In this document: in pieces, positions 32,761-44,300 of the stretch
Position numbering within the stretch: the stretch's first letter is position 1
Layout of the letters: each line of letters starts with the position of its first letter
NCBI GenBank assembly: GCA_009746045.1
Contig: RPFO01000891.1
Span: 777,199-841,198 of the forward strand
DNA: 64,000 nucleotides
Direction of reading: 5' to 3'
From: Mesostigma viride
Taxonomy: Eukaryota; Streptophyta; Mesostigmatophyceae; Mesostigmatales; Mesostigmataceae
The notes under the pieces: generated by a model
Told to the model about the DNA's origin: nothing
Databases searched by the model: none
What the model saw: only the letters and a program-made list of their open reading frames with translations
Position numbers and translations under genes: made by a program

Positions 32761-35700
32761 ATGGGAGATCCTATTATGCCAGGCCTGAAATTCAAAAAGA
32801 AGCGGATAGATGATGCTGGCTGGCAGACGGTGCCAACAGTAGAGGAGAAGGCTGCGGCCAAGAAAATTAAAAAAGCAAGAAGGGCGCAGGCGGAGCAGGA
32901 ACAGCTAGTGGCTAGGCAGCTAGCGACAGCAATGGCTCAGCAAAGCGTCAAGGCAGCCGCCCAAGAGCGGCAGCTGGCAGCCCTGCAAAAACAGGTAACC
33001 TCCTTGGCCGAACAGGCCGAAAAATCTGTTTTTTCTAGCCCAGCTAGCTCGCAAAAATCCGTAAGCAGTATGCGGTCCCCCAGCCCTCAGGCAAGCCCCG
33101 CTGACCTCCCCGCTAAGGCACCGTCCCAACCTCCTCAGGAGGAGGGCGGAATAGCCAAAAGCGGTGGAGAACAAGCGGGGGTGCCGATCGTCCCCTCATC
33201 CGCTCAGAACGCGGGGGGGTACGAGAGGAAGCTGAAGAGGGACGCATACATGTTCAAAATGCGGACCAAGAAGGTCCCAGGACCCGTCATCGGCAGCATT
33301 CAGCTGTCTGATGACGAGGTCACCCTCTCCCCAGGGGTTTCTGATGGGGAGATTGAGATGAATCCACTCAATCAGGCGGTCGAACAGGCCGCCGCCCAGT
33401 TTGTAGAGGCACGCCGTCTTGCACAGCAAGAGCGGGACCGCAAAAAGACAGCGGCCCGCAACATGACTGCTGAAAAGCAGCTGGCTGCCATGCAAGCTGG
33501 AGAGGTGCTCCATGAGCGCCTCTTCAATGAGCTGGTTGTTGCACAGGGGACGAGGGGGTCACGCTAACAGCGGACCAACTCAATTCCCTCCTGTTGCAGC
33601 TGACCAAGCTGCAGGAGAAGATGCAGGCAACAGAAACGCCTGCACTCCCTGCACATACCCTCCCCACCCCTGGCACTGATTTGAGCCAAAGGGTGGTTGG
33701 AGGGGCCGTGTCACCAAGGGTGCTGCAGGGCAAGAGCCAGGGCACTGTCCCCAGCTCCCCCAGCAAACCCCCAAGTGACCCGGATGCCCAGGAGCTCCAC
33801 CGCCGCAAGGTGGTGGAGAATAAACTCCTAGAGGCCATGATAGCCCGTGAGGGCGGCCTGGCAGCCCAAGCAGCAGCGCTGCAGCAGCTTGGCCAGGCCA
33901 AGGGTTTTCCTACCAGCAGTGGAGTAAGGCAAGGGGAACAAGACCCTGCGCCTGCAGCTGGAACACCACCAGCCACTGCACTAGCACAGCAAGCTGGAAC
34001 ACAACCACCTTCTGCGGAGGCCCAGCAGACTGCACCCACACCAGGGCAGTCAGATAAGAGCAAGGCGGTGGCAAAAGGGACCCCAGTGGACCCAACCCCA
34101 CCCACCCTTAAGGGGGACGTCCAAGAGCTGCTTGCCATACTCACGGCACAGCTCAAGACCATGGCCACCAACCCCATGGACGACCTGTCGCGCACCCAGC
34201 TGGATGGCCTCCTGGCCAGTATCTCCCAGCTGGAAAGGGGCAGGGCGAACATGGAGGAGGCTGATCTTCAACAAGCAGTCAAGACTTTCTTGGCTGAAAA
34301 GAAGGACCCGGTCAAAGGTACGTTTAACCCAAAACAAAAAGAATCTAAAATAGAAATCCCTGGCTTACCTGAGGGTTACACCCAGGAACAGGCCAAGGAA
34401 TTTTTGTTTAGCCTGAACTACTGTTTTGAGTCTCTGAATGTCCAGAACTGGTTCAGTGCCTTGCGTGCATCCACCACCATCCATAGGTCAGCCCCAGCCA
34501 TTAAAACCTTGGTCCAGATTTACCAAGAAAAGGCTGGGACACCTAACCTAGCAATTGCATTGTGGCCAGCCTTCATGGATGAGCTTAAGCACTTGCTGGT
34601 GGATAGGACACAGTTTGAATCCATCCGTGGTTTCAACTGGCTTAATGCTTACCAGGTCAACAAGCAAGACTATGCCACTGATTGCAAGAATTATAGGTTG
34701 GCTGTAGAAAAGGACCCTGATGTTAAGCCTCCCACGGTCCTTAATTTAGGACAAAGTCCTAAATTAAGGACCAATTTACTATAACCGAGGTACCGGGGGG
34801 GGGGGTCACTATATGGACCGTACCCCATGTGGACCGTACCCGGCATGATGTACCCGACCCGTGGTACCGGCACATGGTACCCGGATTCCGTACCCGGGTA
34901 CCGGGTATAATGGCGGGAAAGTAGGTACCTCGACCAAAAATATAACCGATTTTGGAGCGAAAAAGTGGGTGCGGGAATGATCTGAGGTGGATATGGCGAC
35001 CTGACAATCGTGGCCGGCGTTTTCACGTGCGTTTATCATTTCGGGCGCCCAGTAGCAAAAACGAAAGGTCGTTAGTTATGCTTAAAGGCTGTGAAATTTT
35101 CTGCGCAAGTTTTTATGTGTAGCGCTGTAGCACAGCGGCACAACACAAATGGGTCGCAGATCGCCTGCTCGCGGAGGGTCGATTTTGGCACAAACATGTT
35201 AGTGTATTAGCAATGGTGGTGCGAATCGAGCCAGGAAATTTTTGTGGACGATTTTGATTATAGTATGGAGTTTATAAACGGAGTATTTGACATGGGAGCG
35301 CCTGGGCCGTGATATTCTTGCCCGATTTCCATTGTCGACCATGTTTTAGGGACGTTCAGGCTGGGCAGCGAGCGCACCTTGTAGGTCTTCACTTTCGGTA
35401 TTTCTTGGACCTAGAACGCAGCACAAGCGTGGTTTATATCATTTTTGAACCGGTTGGCCAGCTTTGGTGCGCTCAGCTCTCGGAAAGCTGACCTCGCTGC
35501 GGATTTCAGCGACTTTTTTGCAACCATCTGAATGAGGCGACGTAAGTAGCAGGTACGTGCCGGGGTGCCCTAGATCATGAGTGTAACTGGCAACGCTGTC
35601 GTGGTGTTTTGAGTCAGTAAGCTATGCCTAAAAAGAGGGGACGCTCTCTGTGCACATAACTGTCACACATAGTTGGTTTACGTCATACAATTTTTTACGT

Positions 35701-36830
35701 CTCTATCTTCGTCGTCCGCTGCAGCTAAAACACACATGCGTAAGAACAGTTTTACTCATGTGTTAGTTATAAACCATGGTCCTATGGCCTGCAGTCGTTC
35801 AGGGTGTTCTCAGACAGTATATACAATATGGTTTACGTGTTACATGCACCCTGAATTCGCTCACAAAGCGTTGCATGTTAGCACAACGTTGCTCTGTAAC
35901 TTGATTTGGCTGCATTCATGTGTTAGTTGCAATGCAAATGCAATGTTTTTTCATCGCTGGGTGGTGGCCAGCATGTCCGTGATGTCAAAGAAGGTTTGGC
36001 ATATGCTTAGAGAAAGTTTACCGCAAGGGGTGGGCCATGTTCAAGCCGGGCAACCTCAGCAACCATGCAACCGTATATTGCATTACCTGCACCATCTGTG
36101 ACACCGTTAAGCACGCGTATATATAGAGGCAGCCACAGCAGGGTATGGCCTTGTTATACGCTGCCCCGCCATCCCAAGGCCTCGTAGGGTCCCCTAGCGC
36201 TTGTAAGATGCTCAAGGGACCGTGTGGATAGCATGGTCATGCGTTGACACTAATTGGTCCTATTGGTCCTAAATTCTCATTTTGACCAAATTCGCGGTTT
36301 GAGGCCTGCCATGGGCCAGGGTCCATTCAGGCACTAAATGTAATTATTTGAACCCAGGTTTTTGTCCAAAATTCAAAAAGTGTGTTATCTGTCAGTGGTA
36401 AAAATGCCAGGGTCAAAATTTGATCTTTGCACATATATTTTTTAATTCAAACTGGTCCTAAAATAAGGACTTTTCTTGGGAACATGGACACTGATCTCAG
36501 GGGTCTGCCTGCTAGCTACCTGCTGTATTCATGGTTGTCAAATGCTAACCTGGACAAAGCTGTGTACGCCACTGTGGTTGCAGGTCTCAAACCTCTGTGG
36601 AACGATTTCCGGGCGGGGATGAACCATATCCAAGACTGCCTGACTCCCCTGGCTATAGGTGCTCCGTCTGCAACCCCAACCCCCAAGGTCCAACAGACCC
36701 AAGGGAAGGGGCAAGGAAAAAAGCGCCAGCTAGGGGGGCAGCAGGGCGGCCAGTCCAAGAAGGCCAAGGGCAACCAGCCCCAAGGCCAGCCGGGACAGCC
36801 TGCTCAGCTCAAGCCAAACCAGTGGAGGCG
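32761..36830 (+). pseudogene. Copia-B gag region
   Basis: It begins with ATG at 32761 (MGDPIMPGLKFKKKR), followed by a coiled-coil, Ala/Gln/Lys-rich region. The gag core at 34340-34730 (IEIPGLPEGYTQEQAKEFLF...NWFSALRAST) is homologous to that of Copia-A and resumes after a nested insertion at about 36485 (LPASYLLYSWLSNANLDKAVYA). A Gln/Lys/Gly-rich tail leads to the zinc knuckle of pol. Change of frame between gag and pol is common in this group. Fossil copy. Confidence 0.82.
34735..36475. mobile_element. DNA-transposon-like insertion in Copia-B gag
   Basis: Gag homology stops near 34730 and resumes near 36485. The left junction carries a near-perfect palindrome (GTCCTTAATTTAGGAC, AAA, GTCCTAAATTAAGGAC) and the right end GGTCCTAAAATAAGGAC, so the ends are related inverted repeats. 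Near 34790-34930 GGTACC-type motifs are clustered. Near 36020 a frame reads GWAMFKPGNLSNHATVYCITCTICD, a possible zinc-binding exon. No transposase identified and no clear target duplication. Confidence 0.6.
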
Positions 36831-36905
36831 GCCCACCCCCCCACACCTGCCCCACCCACCCCTGCACCCACTGCTCAGCCCCCCCATGCAGGTCCCAAGA
36901 ACAAG

Positions 36906-39900
36906 TGCACCCGGTGTGGCACCAAGGGACACCAGCGGGCGGACTGCAAGTGGAACCCCGCAGTAGGCGACGTGGACCTCTGCTTCGGTTGCAAGCACCC
37001 CCGCCATCTGCCCCCCGGCACGTGGTGCGACCGGCAGGACAAGGCTCCAAAAGGATGTACGTCCTCACAGCACGCCTATGTGGATTTATATGATCTCATT
37101 ATCATTGGGGATAAAGACAAGGGACTGCTAGATTTTGAGGCAGCTCAGAAAATCTCCTCCACGTATAATGTGATACTGCCCTACCTCAAAGCTCTTACCC
37201 CAGCTGCTGTTGACACAGTAGACTTAAGGGAACTAGCAACCCAGCTCCACATAGCCATGGGTCATGAGGTGGTGGCAGAAAAGATTGCCAGAAGAGCAGG
37301 AGGTTCACGACTCAGGAATGCTGTCAGGTTGGCTAGAAAACACTGCCAGCAATGTCAGTTCCATGGCCCAAAACCTCCCAAATGGCATGTCGCAACACCA
37401 CCCACCCAAAGGGGAATAATTGTGGGTGATGTCGTGCATATCGATGGTGAACAATATCTGATCCTAAAAGACACATGGTCCAGATTCACTGTCATGGAAC
37501 CCCTACCTGGCATGGCTAAAGAGCAACTGCGTGCAGCACTTGTGATAGCATTGCCCAGATTCTACCCAGTTGACACTATACTGCTTGATCAACAGTTTAG
37601 CTGTCTGGCTGAGTGTGAAGGATGGGATGCTAATATTGAGATTGCTGGATTGCAAGATCATGAAGGGCAGGGTGTCATTGAAAGAACCATCAGGTCAGTC
37701 AAAACTTTAGTGGCGAAATCCACTGACCTGAAAGCCACATCTGGAAGCTATGCTGACAGAGCACTGTGGTGCAGTGAAATCTGTGCTACACTTAACCTTA
37801 GACCTGTGTTGCATGCACCATGGGGGGAAATCCTTCCCATTGGCTTACAGGCAGGTGTGTACCCTCCAGAGGTATTAGCTCTGTATAACACAGTAAGAGC
37901 TAAAGTGGCTGATAAGCTAGCTGAAAAGGACATAACACACCCCAGAACAGTATTCCAACTGGGTGAACAAGTCCTATATTTCAAAGAAACCAAACATGGC
38001 AAGACAGGCATGTGGTATGGTCCGTGCACTGTTCTAAGAATGACCAAAAAAGGAAAAAATATGGATATTCGAAGTTTGGAAACAGGGAGAAAACACAGGG
38101 TGAGCAGTCATAGAGTTAAGAAGTATTTCCCTCCTTTGGCAGACGTGCCAGGGGAAGAGTCCTTGAACATGGATTCCCTCCTTAACTCTGGTGAGCAAGC
38201 AGAACCACCCAGCATTCCAACACCAGGAGCTGATGATGGCACTACCACACCCTCTGTCATTCCTCCACCCCTCAGTGAGGTACGTGTCACCCCACAACCT
38301 GGTGTAAGTCCCTCTGGGCAGAGTTCAACCAGGCATGAGGTACCAGAGCAAAACAAAGGCAATCCAGCTGAGTTCAAATCCAAGCTAGAAAAAGCCCTGG
38401 CAGCTCTGCATAAGGCTCACAAGAGCAAGGCTAAACAAGCCTCAGGTTTGGCCAAGGTCTCTGCTGTGTGCTCCGATTATAGCCAGGAATCCTGCATCCT
38501 AGCTGTGGACACTCAGGCACAGGTCAGTGTGATCAGTGCACAAGCCATTCCTGGTCTGCAACTTGCACCCTCACCATGGACACAGGTGCAAGATTTTTCA
38601 GGCAAAACAACCTTAGATGTGTTGGGTCAAGTAATGATCCCCATACTTGGCATCCAGACACCTTTCCAGGTAGTGGAAGGGTACATGGGCAATGCTTTGT
38701 TGGGAGAACCCTTTATCTCTTACCCAGGTGTCACCATCACTGCTAGCCAGCTGCGTGTGACTGGGGTAGGAGCCATTCCCTTGGATCACTACAAGATTCC
38801 ATTGTCCCAACTGGTTCATGGATTAGATGCCTATATCAAGGCCATTAACATCAAATATGGGCCAGGTGAAATCCCTGACCTAGAGAAAAAGGTGCACAAT
38901 CAAAGGCCACACCCGCAGTCCTTTGGGGTTGGAAAGTGGGACTTAGCCATGCACTCTCCTCACAACTATGATGCTCTAATCCAACAATGCAAAACACAAA
39001 AAGGGTTTCAAAAATGGATCCAAGCCATTAGGCACCAAGCCCGCGAAGAGTGGGTGCTGCCAAACCCTAAGCATCCTGACTATAAGCCACCTGTCACTCC
39101 TGTCTGGGAAATTCCAGAAGGTGCCAAAAAGTTGAGACTCAAGTTTGTGCTAAAACACAAGGCACAGCCAGTAGGCTCACCTATATATCATGCTAGGCCA
39201 TGTGTGACAGAATTAAAAGGCATGTCAAAACTGTCCAAGGGTGAACTCTACACTCCTGGGCTGCAGCAAACATCCCTCAGGATACTGCTCTCTGTCTTCC
39301 TCCACCATCTCAATGCTGGCCAAGATTATGCCTGCAAAGCTACTGATATCAAAAGGGCTTTCCTTAGAGGGGACCCTGATAAAGCGCAAGATGTGTGGAA
39401 GGGTCAGGTCTATGTGGTTCCCACCCCTGCTGCATGGGCACATGATATTGATGAGCCATATCTACTCCTAAATCTAGGGGTGGAAGGTTTGCAAAGTGCT
39501 CCCACTATCTTCAGAAAATCAGCAGAAGAGGTGTTCAAGAAACTTAATGCCACTTATGATGATCTGGACCCTTGTCTCTTTGCTGTGCCCACACCCTCTG
39601 GCTTGCTCCTGTTTGTGTGGCATGGTGATGACCAACTGATTTGTGGACCAAGAGCTGAAGTTGACAAGTTCATTCAGCAGGTTCAGCAGTCATATGAGAT
39701 TGGAAAGCAGACAGAGCTGGGGCCAGAACCCCTACAGTTCTGTGGCATAATGCTAGCACTGGAAGAGCAACAGGAACAGTGGGTGTGTACTCTATCCCCG
39801 CCTGCCCAGTACTTAGAAGAATGCCTAGAGCTGCTTGATATTCCGTGCATTCCTGCTCACATGTGTGCTACTGTCAAAGGAAAATTAGGGTGGCTGAGTG

Positions 39901-40000
39901 CTATCTGTGCACCTCATCTGGCAGTGGTCAGCAGGATTGATGACACAGTATTACAAACCATGAAACCTAAGGATCTCCAGAAGCTACTAAGGCTGGACCT
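36906..40000 (+). pseudogene. Copia-B zinc knuckle, integrase, protease, reverse transcriptase
   Basis: Order along the strand: CCHC knuckle (CTRCGTKGHQRADC) and a second Cys/His cluster (CFGCKHPRHLPPGTWC); integrase with H-x3-H-type and HCQQCQ zinc site, then VVHIDGEQYLILKD, ILLDQQF and GVIERTIRS (the D, D and E landmarks); a W-YGPCTVL module; retropepsin-like CILAVDTQAQVSVIS with NALLGEPF; RT with ATDIKRAFLRGD, LGVEGLQSAPTIF and VWHGDDQLICG. RT and RNase H resemble Ty1/copia, but protease after integrase is atypical. No protease is seen between gag and integrase. Confidence 0.88.
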
Positions 40001-40027
40001 TCCCTTGTCATTCATCCACTCAACCTC

Positions 40028-40553
40028 ATGGAAGATATTCACATTAACTGTCTGATGGACAGCTCCATGGAGAGTAGGGTAATAACAAAAATGGATGCCA
40101 GGGAGGCTGGGGTGTTCTTCCTTACCAACAAGGGAGACTATATGTCCATGGTGTCGTGGTACAGCAGATTGCATCGCAGAAAAGCTGTTGGCAGTAACTC
40201 TGCTGAGTGCCGTGCTGTGGTGTCTGCTGTGCAGCATGCTCGATCCCTTCAGCACATACTAACCTGGTTGCAAACTCAGGCTGGCAGCAAGGCTGATGTG
40301 CATGCTCACTTACACACTGACAGTCAGTCAGTCATTAGTTTCCTTAACAAGAAATCTGTGACTGCTGCTGTGCATACTGATCTGGACTGGGTGATTTTGA
40401 AACAGGAAACAAGCTATTTTTCCAGCTGGCAGCATCTGCCAGACGAGGAGAACCTGGCTGACGCATTGACCAAGATTCCGTCATTAGCAGCAACCCAGTA
40501 CCAGCTTCTGTGTGATGCAATGAATCCCTATCTGTCTAGTCAGACAAATGGAT
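40028..40553 (+). pseudogene. Copia-B RNase H
   Basis: Typical copia RNase H end of pol: CLMDSSMESRVITK, VSWYSRLHRRKAVGSNSAECRAV, LHTDSQSVISFL, LPDEENLADALTK. It lies 365 bases before the right LTR. Confidence 0.9.
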
Positions 40554-40918
40554 GATGAAATAGGGCACTCCAGACTAATGGTGCAGACTATGGTCTTTCC
40601 CAGCTGGTGGCAACTTGGCAACAAACATAATAATTTCTTGATGTGCCCCCTGGTTTTTCCATAGCCACTCATCACTCCACTGACTTGTACAAACAGGGGA
40701 TCCTAGGTTCAGAAACCTCAAAGACACTGTCAGATTTAAAGGCAATGGGGTCTGTGGGCGCTTTAATTCACAACGTCCATTGTGGTCTGATATGAGTTTT
40801 CCTGTACCAATGTCTTATTCATGATATTGCCAAGTACCTGAAAAAAACAAAAAGGAATAAAAACTGGAGGTGCAGCACTGATGCCTTAAAAAAAAAAAAA
40901 AAAAAAGAATAAAACTGG

Positions 40919-41361
40919 AGTTAGCCTCTAGTCGTGGACATAGGCTAAGTACCAGATAGCAATGTGCTATCTGGGGTTTCGCACGTGTAGGCTCGGTCAG
41001 AAGTCCCGGCTATATGTGATTCGGCAGGCTAGACTATTCGATAGCCGAGTCCTGGTGACGGACGCCAGTACCCAAGTAGGATTGGCGGTACGGCGTCGCC
41101 AGTACCCACTCGGGACTGACATTGAGGTGTCGGATGTTGGACTAAGGTCCTGAGAGTCTAGCAGTGGCGTCGCGCCACTCAGGCTGCACCACAGAGCCCA
41201 ACGGCCACTGTCGGCTGCTCCAGACGTGGCAGCCAGGCAGAGCGTTGCTTGTCGACAATGCTAAATGCCCTTGTGCACGTTGGGTGCGGGGCTTGTGATT
41301 TATTGTAATAAACACATGCGTTAGGCCATTGAGCATTGAGAGGTCCACTCGTTTATTAACT
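40919..41361 (+). repeat. Copia-B 3' LTR
   Basis: Same 443 bases as the left LTR with no difference seen. Preceded by an A run of about 20 and a short duplication of GAATAAAACTGGAG. Confidence 0.95.
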
Positions 41362-41367
41362 CCCCCC

Positions 41368-44300
41368 TGCTGGCTTAACGCCCCCTGGCTTGCTAGCTCC
41401 CCCACTTTGTTTTCTGTTTTTATTGTTATTGTTCTTTCCCCCCCCCTTGTTTCCACCTCCCCCACTTTTGTTGTTTTTGTTTTTATCTCCCCCCATTACC
41501 GCCTTTACCTGGGCTACCAGCGACTGCATCTGCTTCTTGGAGAGCCCCGTACCTGAGGCTTCCTCCCCCTTTACCTGCTTCACCTTTACATCCTTGGCTG
41601 CAGCAGCAAACGGCTCTAGGCATTGCTGCACATAGGCCATTGCCTTCCTGAAATCCTCCCACTTATCCTTCAGACCTGCCAGTATGACTGACAGGGTGGT
41701 AGGGTCCAGTTCTGCCTTTTGTAGCCATAGGTGTACTAGGTACTTGGCATTGAGCTTCTTCAGCTCCTCATCCCCCTCTATGTACATGACATACTTTTTG
41801 TTGTCACTCACATAGTCACGCTTATTGACCTTATACGCTTCTATCCACTGGAAGCCCTTAAGCACTTCTAAGTGCTCCCCCGTGGTAACAAGTGCCCTAA
41901 GATCAATCATGAACTGCGCCCACAACACATTTTCTGCCACGTCTACCCCGCTGCTGGCACGCTTTTGGTACAATTGTACCAACTGCTGGATAGGCTTGGC
42001 AGATTGATGGATGGGTGTGGACGCACGTAGGGATGCAAACCAATCACGGACATTATCACTAGCGTATGCATGTGACAACTTAAACAACCACTCCCTAGCT
42101 TCGTCCTGGGTATGGCCCTCTGGCAAACCCGGAAACACTAGCTTATCCCCTAAATGGTCTGGCTGCCGATTTTCCGCCTAAAACTGAGTTACAGCCGACA
42201 CGTCGGCCCCTTCTCGGGGGACCAAATGCCGCGAAAACTATTGAGAATTAGGAAAAGTTTAGCTGAGAAGATCGAAAGTTTATAAAATACTCTAAAGCAT
42301 GGTATATGGGTTTGCATACTTCTGACAAAGTTATAGAGGTGTTCTGGCCGGTCAAAGTACAAGGGGTCAGGGTACTTTTTCACGTACAACGTGCATTCCG
42401 GAAAACGACGACCTGGCCATGGCGGCTTGCGCCCACGCATGGCATTTACGTTTTCGTTCGAATTTTCTGACCAAACTCAGGAAATTGATTTTATACGTCC
42501 TAAAGATGATACAGGCCAATTTTTGGTTCGCGGGAATGCCATTTGATAGGTGTCGGCAGCGTTCTTGCTCGAAAAAACTGCGATCAGGCCGGACGATAGA
42601 AACGTTGACAGCAATACCTTTCCGGCGTATTTTAAAGGATATATTGGTTTCTTTGTACTTTTTATGGTACATGGTAGTCGTAAACGTGCAAGGTTGGCCA
42701 GAAATCGCCGAATCCAGCGACCATGCTGCACAACTTTGGTGTGCCGAAATGCGCCATTTTGCGGCCACCGCCTGGGCCAAGGTAACGCCATCCATGCCTG
42801 GTAAAGCTTAAGCATCGTTTTCCTATCGATGTTTGACGTTTATATATACGTTCTAGCTTGTGTAGCGCATTCTTTTTGCATTATTCATGCTCTTTCTTGA
42901 CCCTGGCCTGGCCCCTTTCTAAAACACCCTTCTTAGATGCTTCCCTCAGTCAGTTGACCTGCCACAGGGTGATGGTGATAAGTTTTAGAGGCTGTATGGG
43001 TTTGAATACCTCCATATATGTTTGTTATACATTTCCCACACACATATTGCATGAGTGTGAGGCAGTTGGCTGGTCTCTGTGGCATCATCAAGCATGTAAC
43101 CGGTGAGTAGAAGCTTCCCATTGTCAGCATGTGCCACCAGGTGTGCTGGCCATCACCTGGCAAGCTATAGCAGCTTAGGCCTAGTTTATCCTTGCTAGGG
43201 CAAGCTGAAATAGGCTTAAAATCACTAGTTTGTTGGTGGCTGCCTCCTAGAATGCATGCCTTGCGTAGGGTATCCGTACCACGTTACCTACGTGCATGGA
43301 CAAGGTGGCACCTGCACATAGGTGCCATGTAAGGGCAGTGTGATGATGCAGTTATGTTTCCCCATCATTGTGGAAGGGAAATGTATTGTGTGGCATGGTT
43401 GGGGGCCATATTAGTAGGTATTAGTAGGTAGTATGCCCACTCCTACCCCCTTGGTTGCTTTTTACCAACGGTACCCCTATGGGCTGTACTGGGTGTAACT
43501 GCTGGTATACCCACCCAAATGATGACCCCAATGGCTCAAACTGTTCAGCAACTAATTGTTCATCATCCCTGAAGTGGTAGGTGCCTAGCTCTTACAACAT
43601 AATTCAAAATGCACATTCTACCAAAAATGAAAACGCTCGTCTTGACCCCCCTGACTTTGACGGCAGTTATACATGGCCTACCCTGCATATATGTAAGGTT
43701 GTGATATACCAACCCGAAGGGCAACTCATGGACATGCTTGGCCCCCAAGGACAGCCATTGGATATGGGTGGGTTGGATGGCATCTGGTTTGCAAAATTGT
43801 GAAGTTACAGCCGATGCATCGGCAGTATTTCTGCCCATTTAGGGGTTATCCTCTTTCTTTTTTGGATCAAACCTGGGCCTATTCAAGGCCATGTTGGAGG
43901 TTGTGGTCGTTCCTGCTGGTGGTGGCTGCTGCTGCTGCTGCTGTTGCTGTTGCTGCTGCTGCTGCTGCCGCTCCCCGCCCTCGTGCCGTGTTGGTGCAGA
44001 CTCCTGGGTGCCGTGTCCTCCCCCGCCCTGGTTGCCCCCCCTCTCTCCGTCATCCTCCCCCTCGTCCCTCTCGTCCCTCCTGCGTTTTTGCTGTGGCTGG
44101 CACGCCTCCTCCGGTGCCCTTCGCTTTGCTGGCTTCAGCGAGGCCACCAGCCTCGCCAGGTGCCGTGTCTGCTAGGCGGCCATGCTCCGCCGGGGTGAGC
44201 TCCCGCCCCTCGTCCAGCATCTGCTGGGCCAGTTGGAGTTGCCTCCGGATGTCCTCCCGGTGCGACAAGGTCGCTGGACCGGGTTCGCCCCGGTGCGTCA

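Larger units (their letters stand above)
32287..41361 (+). mobile_element. Copia-B: very young copia-like LTR retrotransposon
   Basis: Two LTRs of 443 bp (32287-32729 and 40919-41361) are identical as far as I can compare them, and CCCCCC flanks the element on both sides (32281-32286, 41362-41367). It sits in the gag/zinc-knuckle junction of Copia-A, in opposite orientation. Parts: gag from 32761, zinc knuckle at 36906-36947, integrase about 37240-38130, protease about 38490-38790, RT about 39040-40000, RNase H about 40028-40553. A polypurine tract (A run, then GAATAAAACTGG) precedes the right LTR. Identical LTRs mean a very recent insertion. The coding part is interrupted by one nested insertion (about 34735-36475) and shows about two or three further breaks or frame changes. 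Confidence 0.93.

Noticed and set aside
32330-41153. Assembly duplication of the identical segments at 32287 and 40919
   Set aside because: They are LTRs: they flank one set of gag-pol genes, have matching borders, and the CCCCCC duplication lies outside both.
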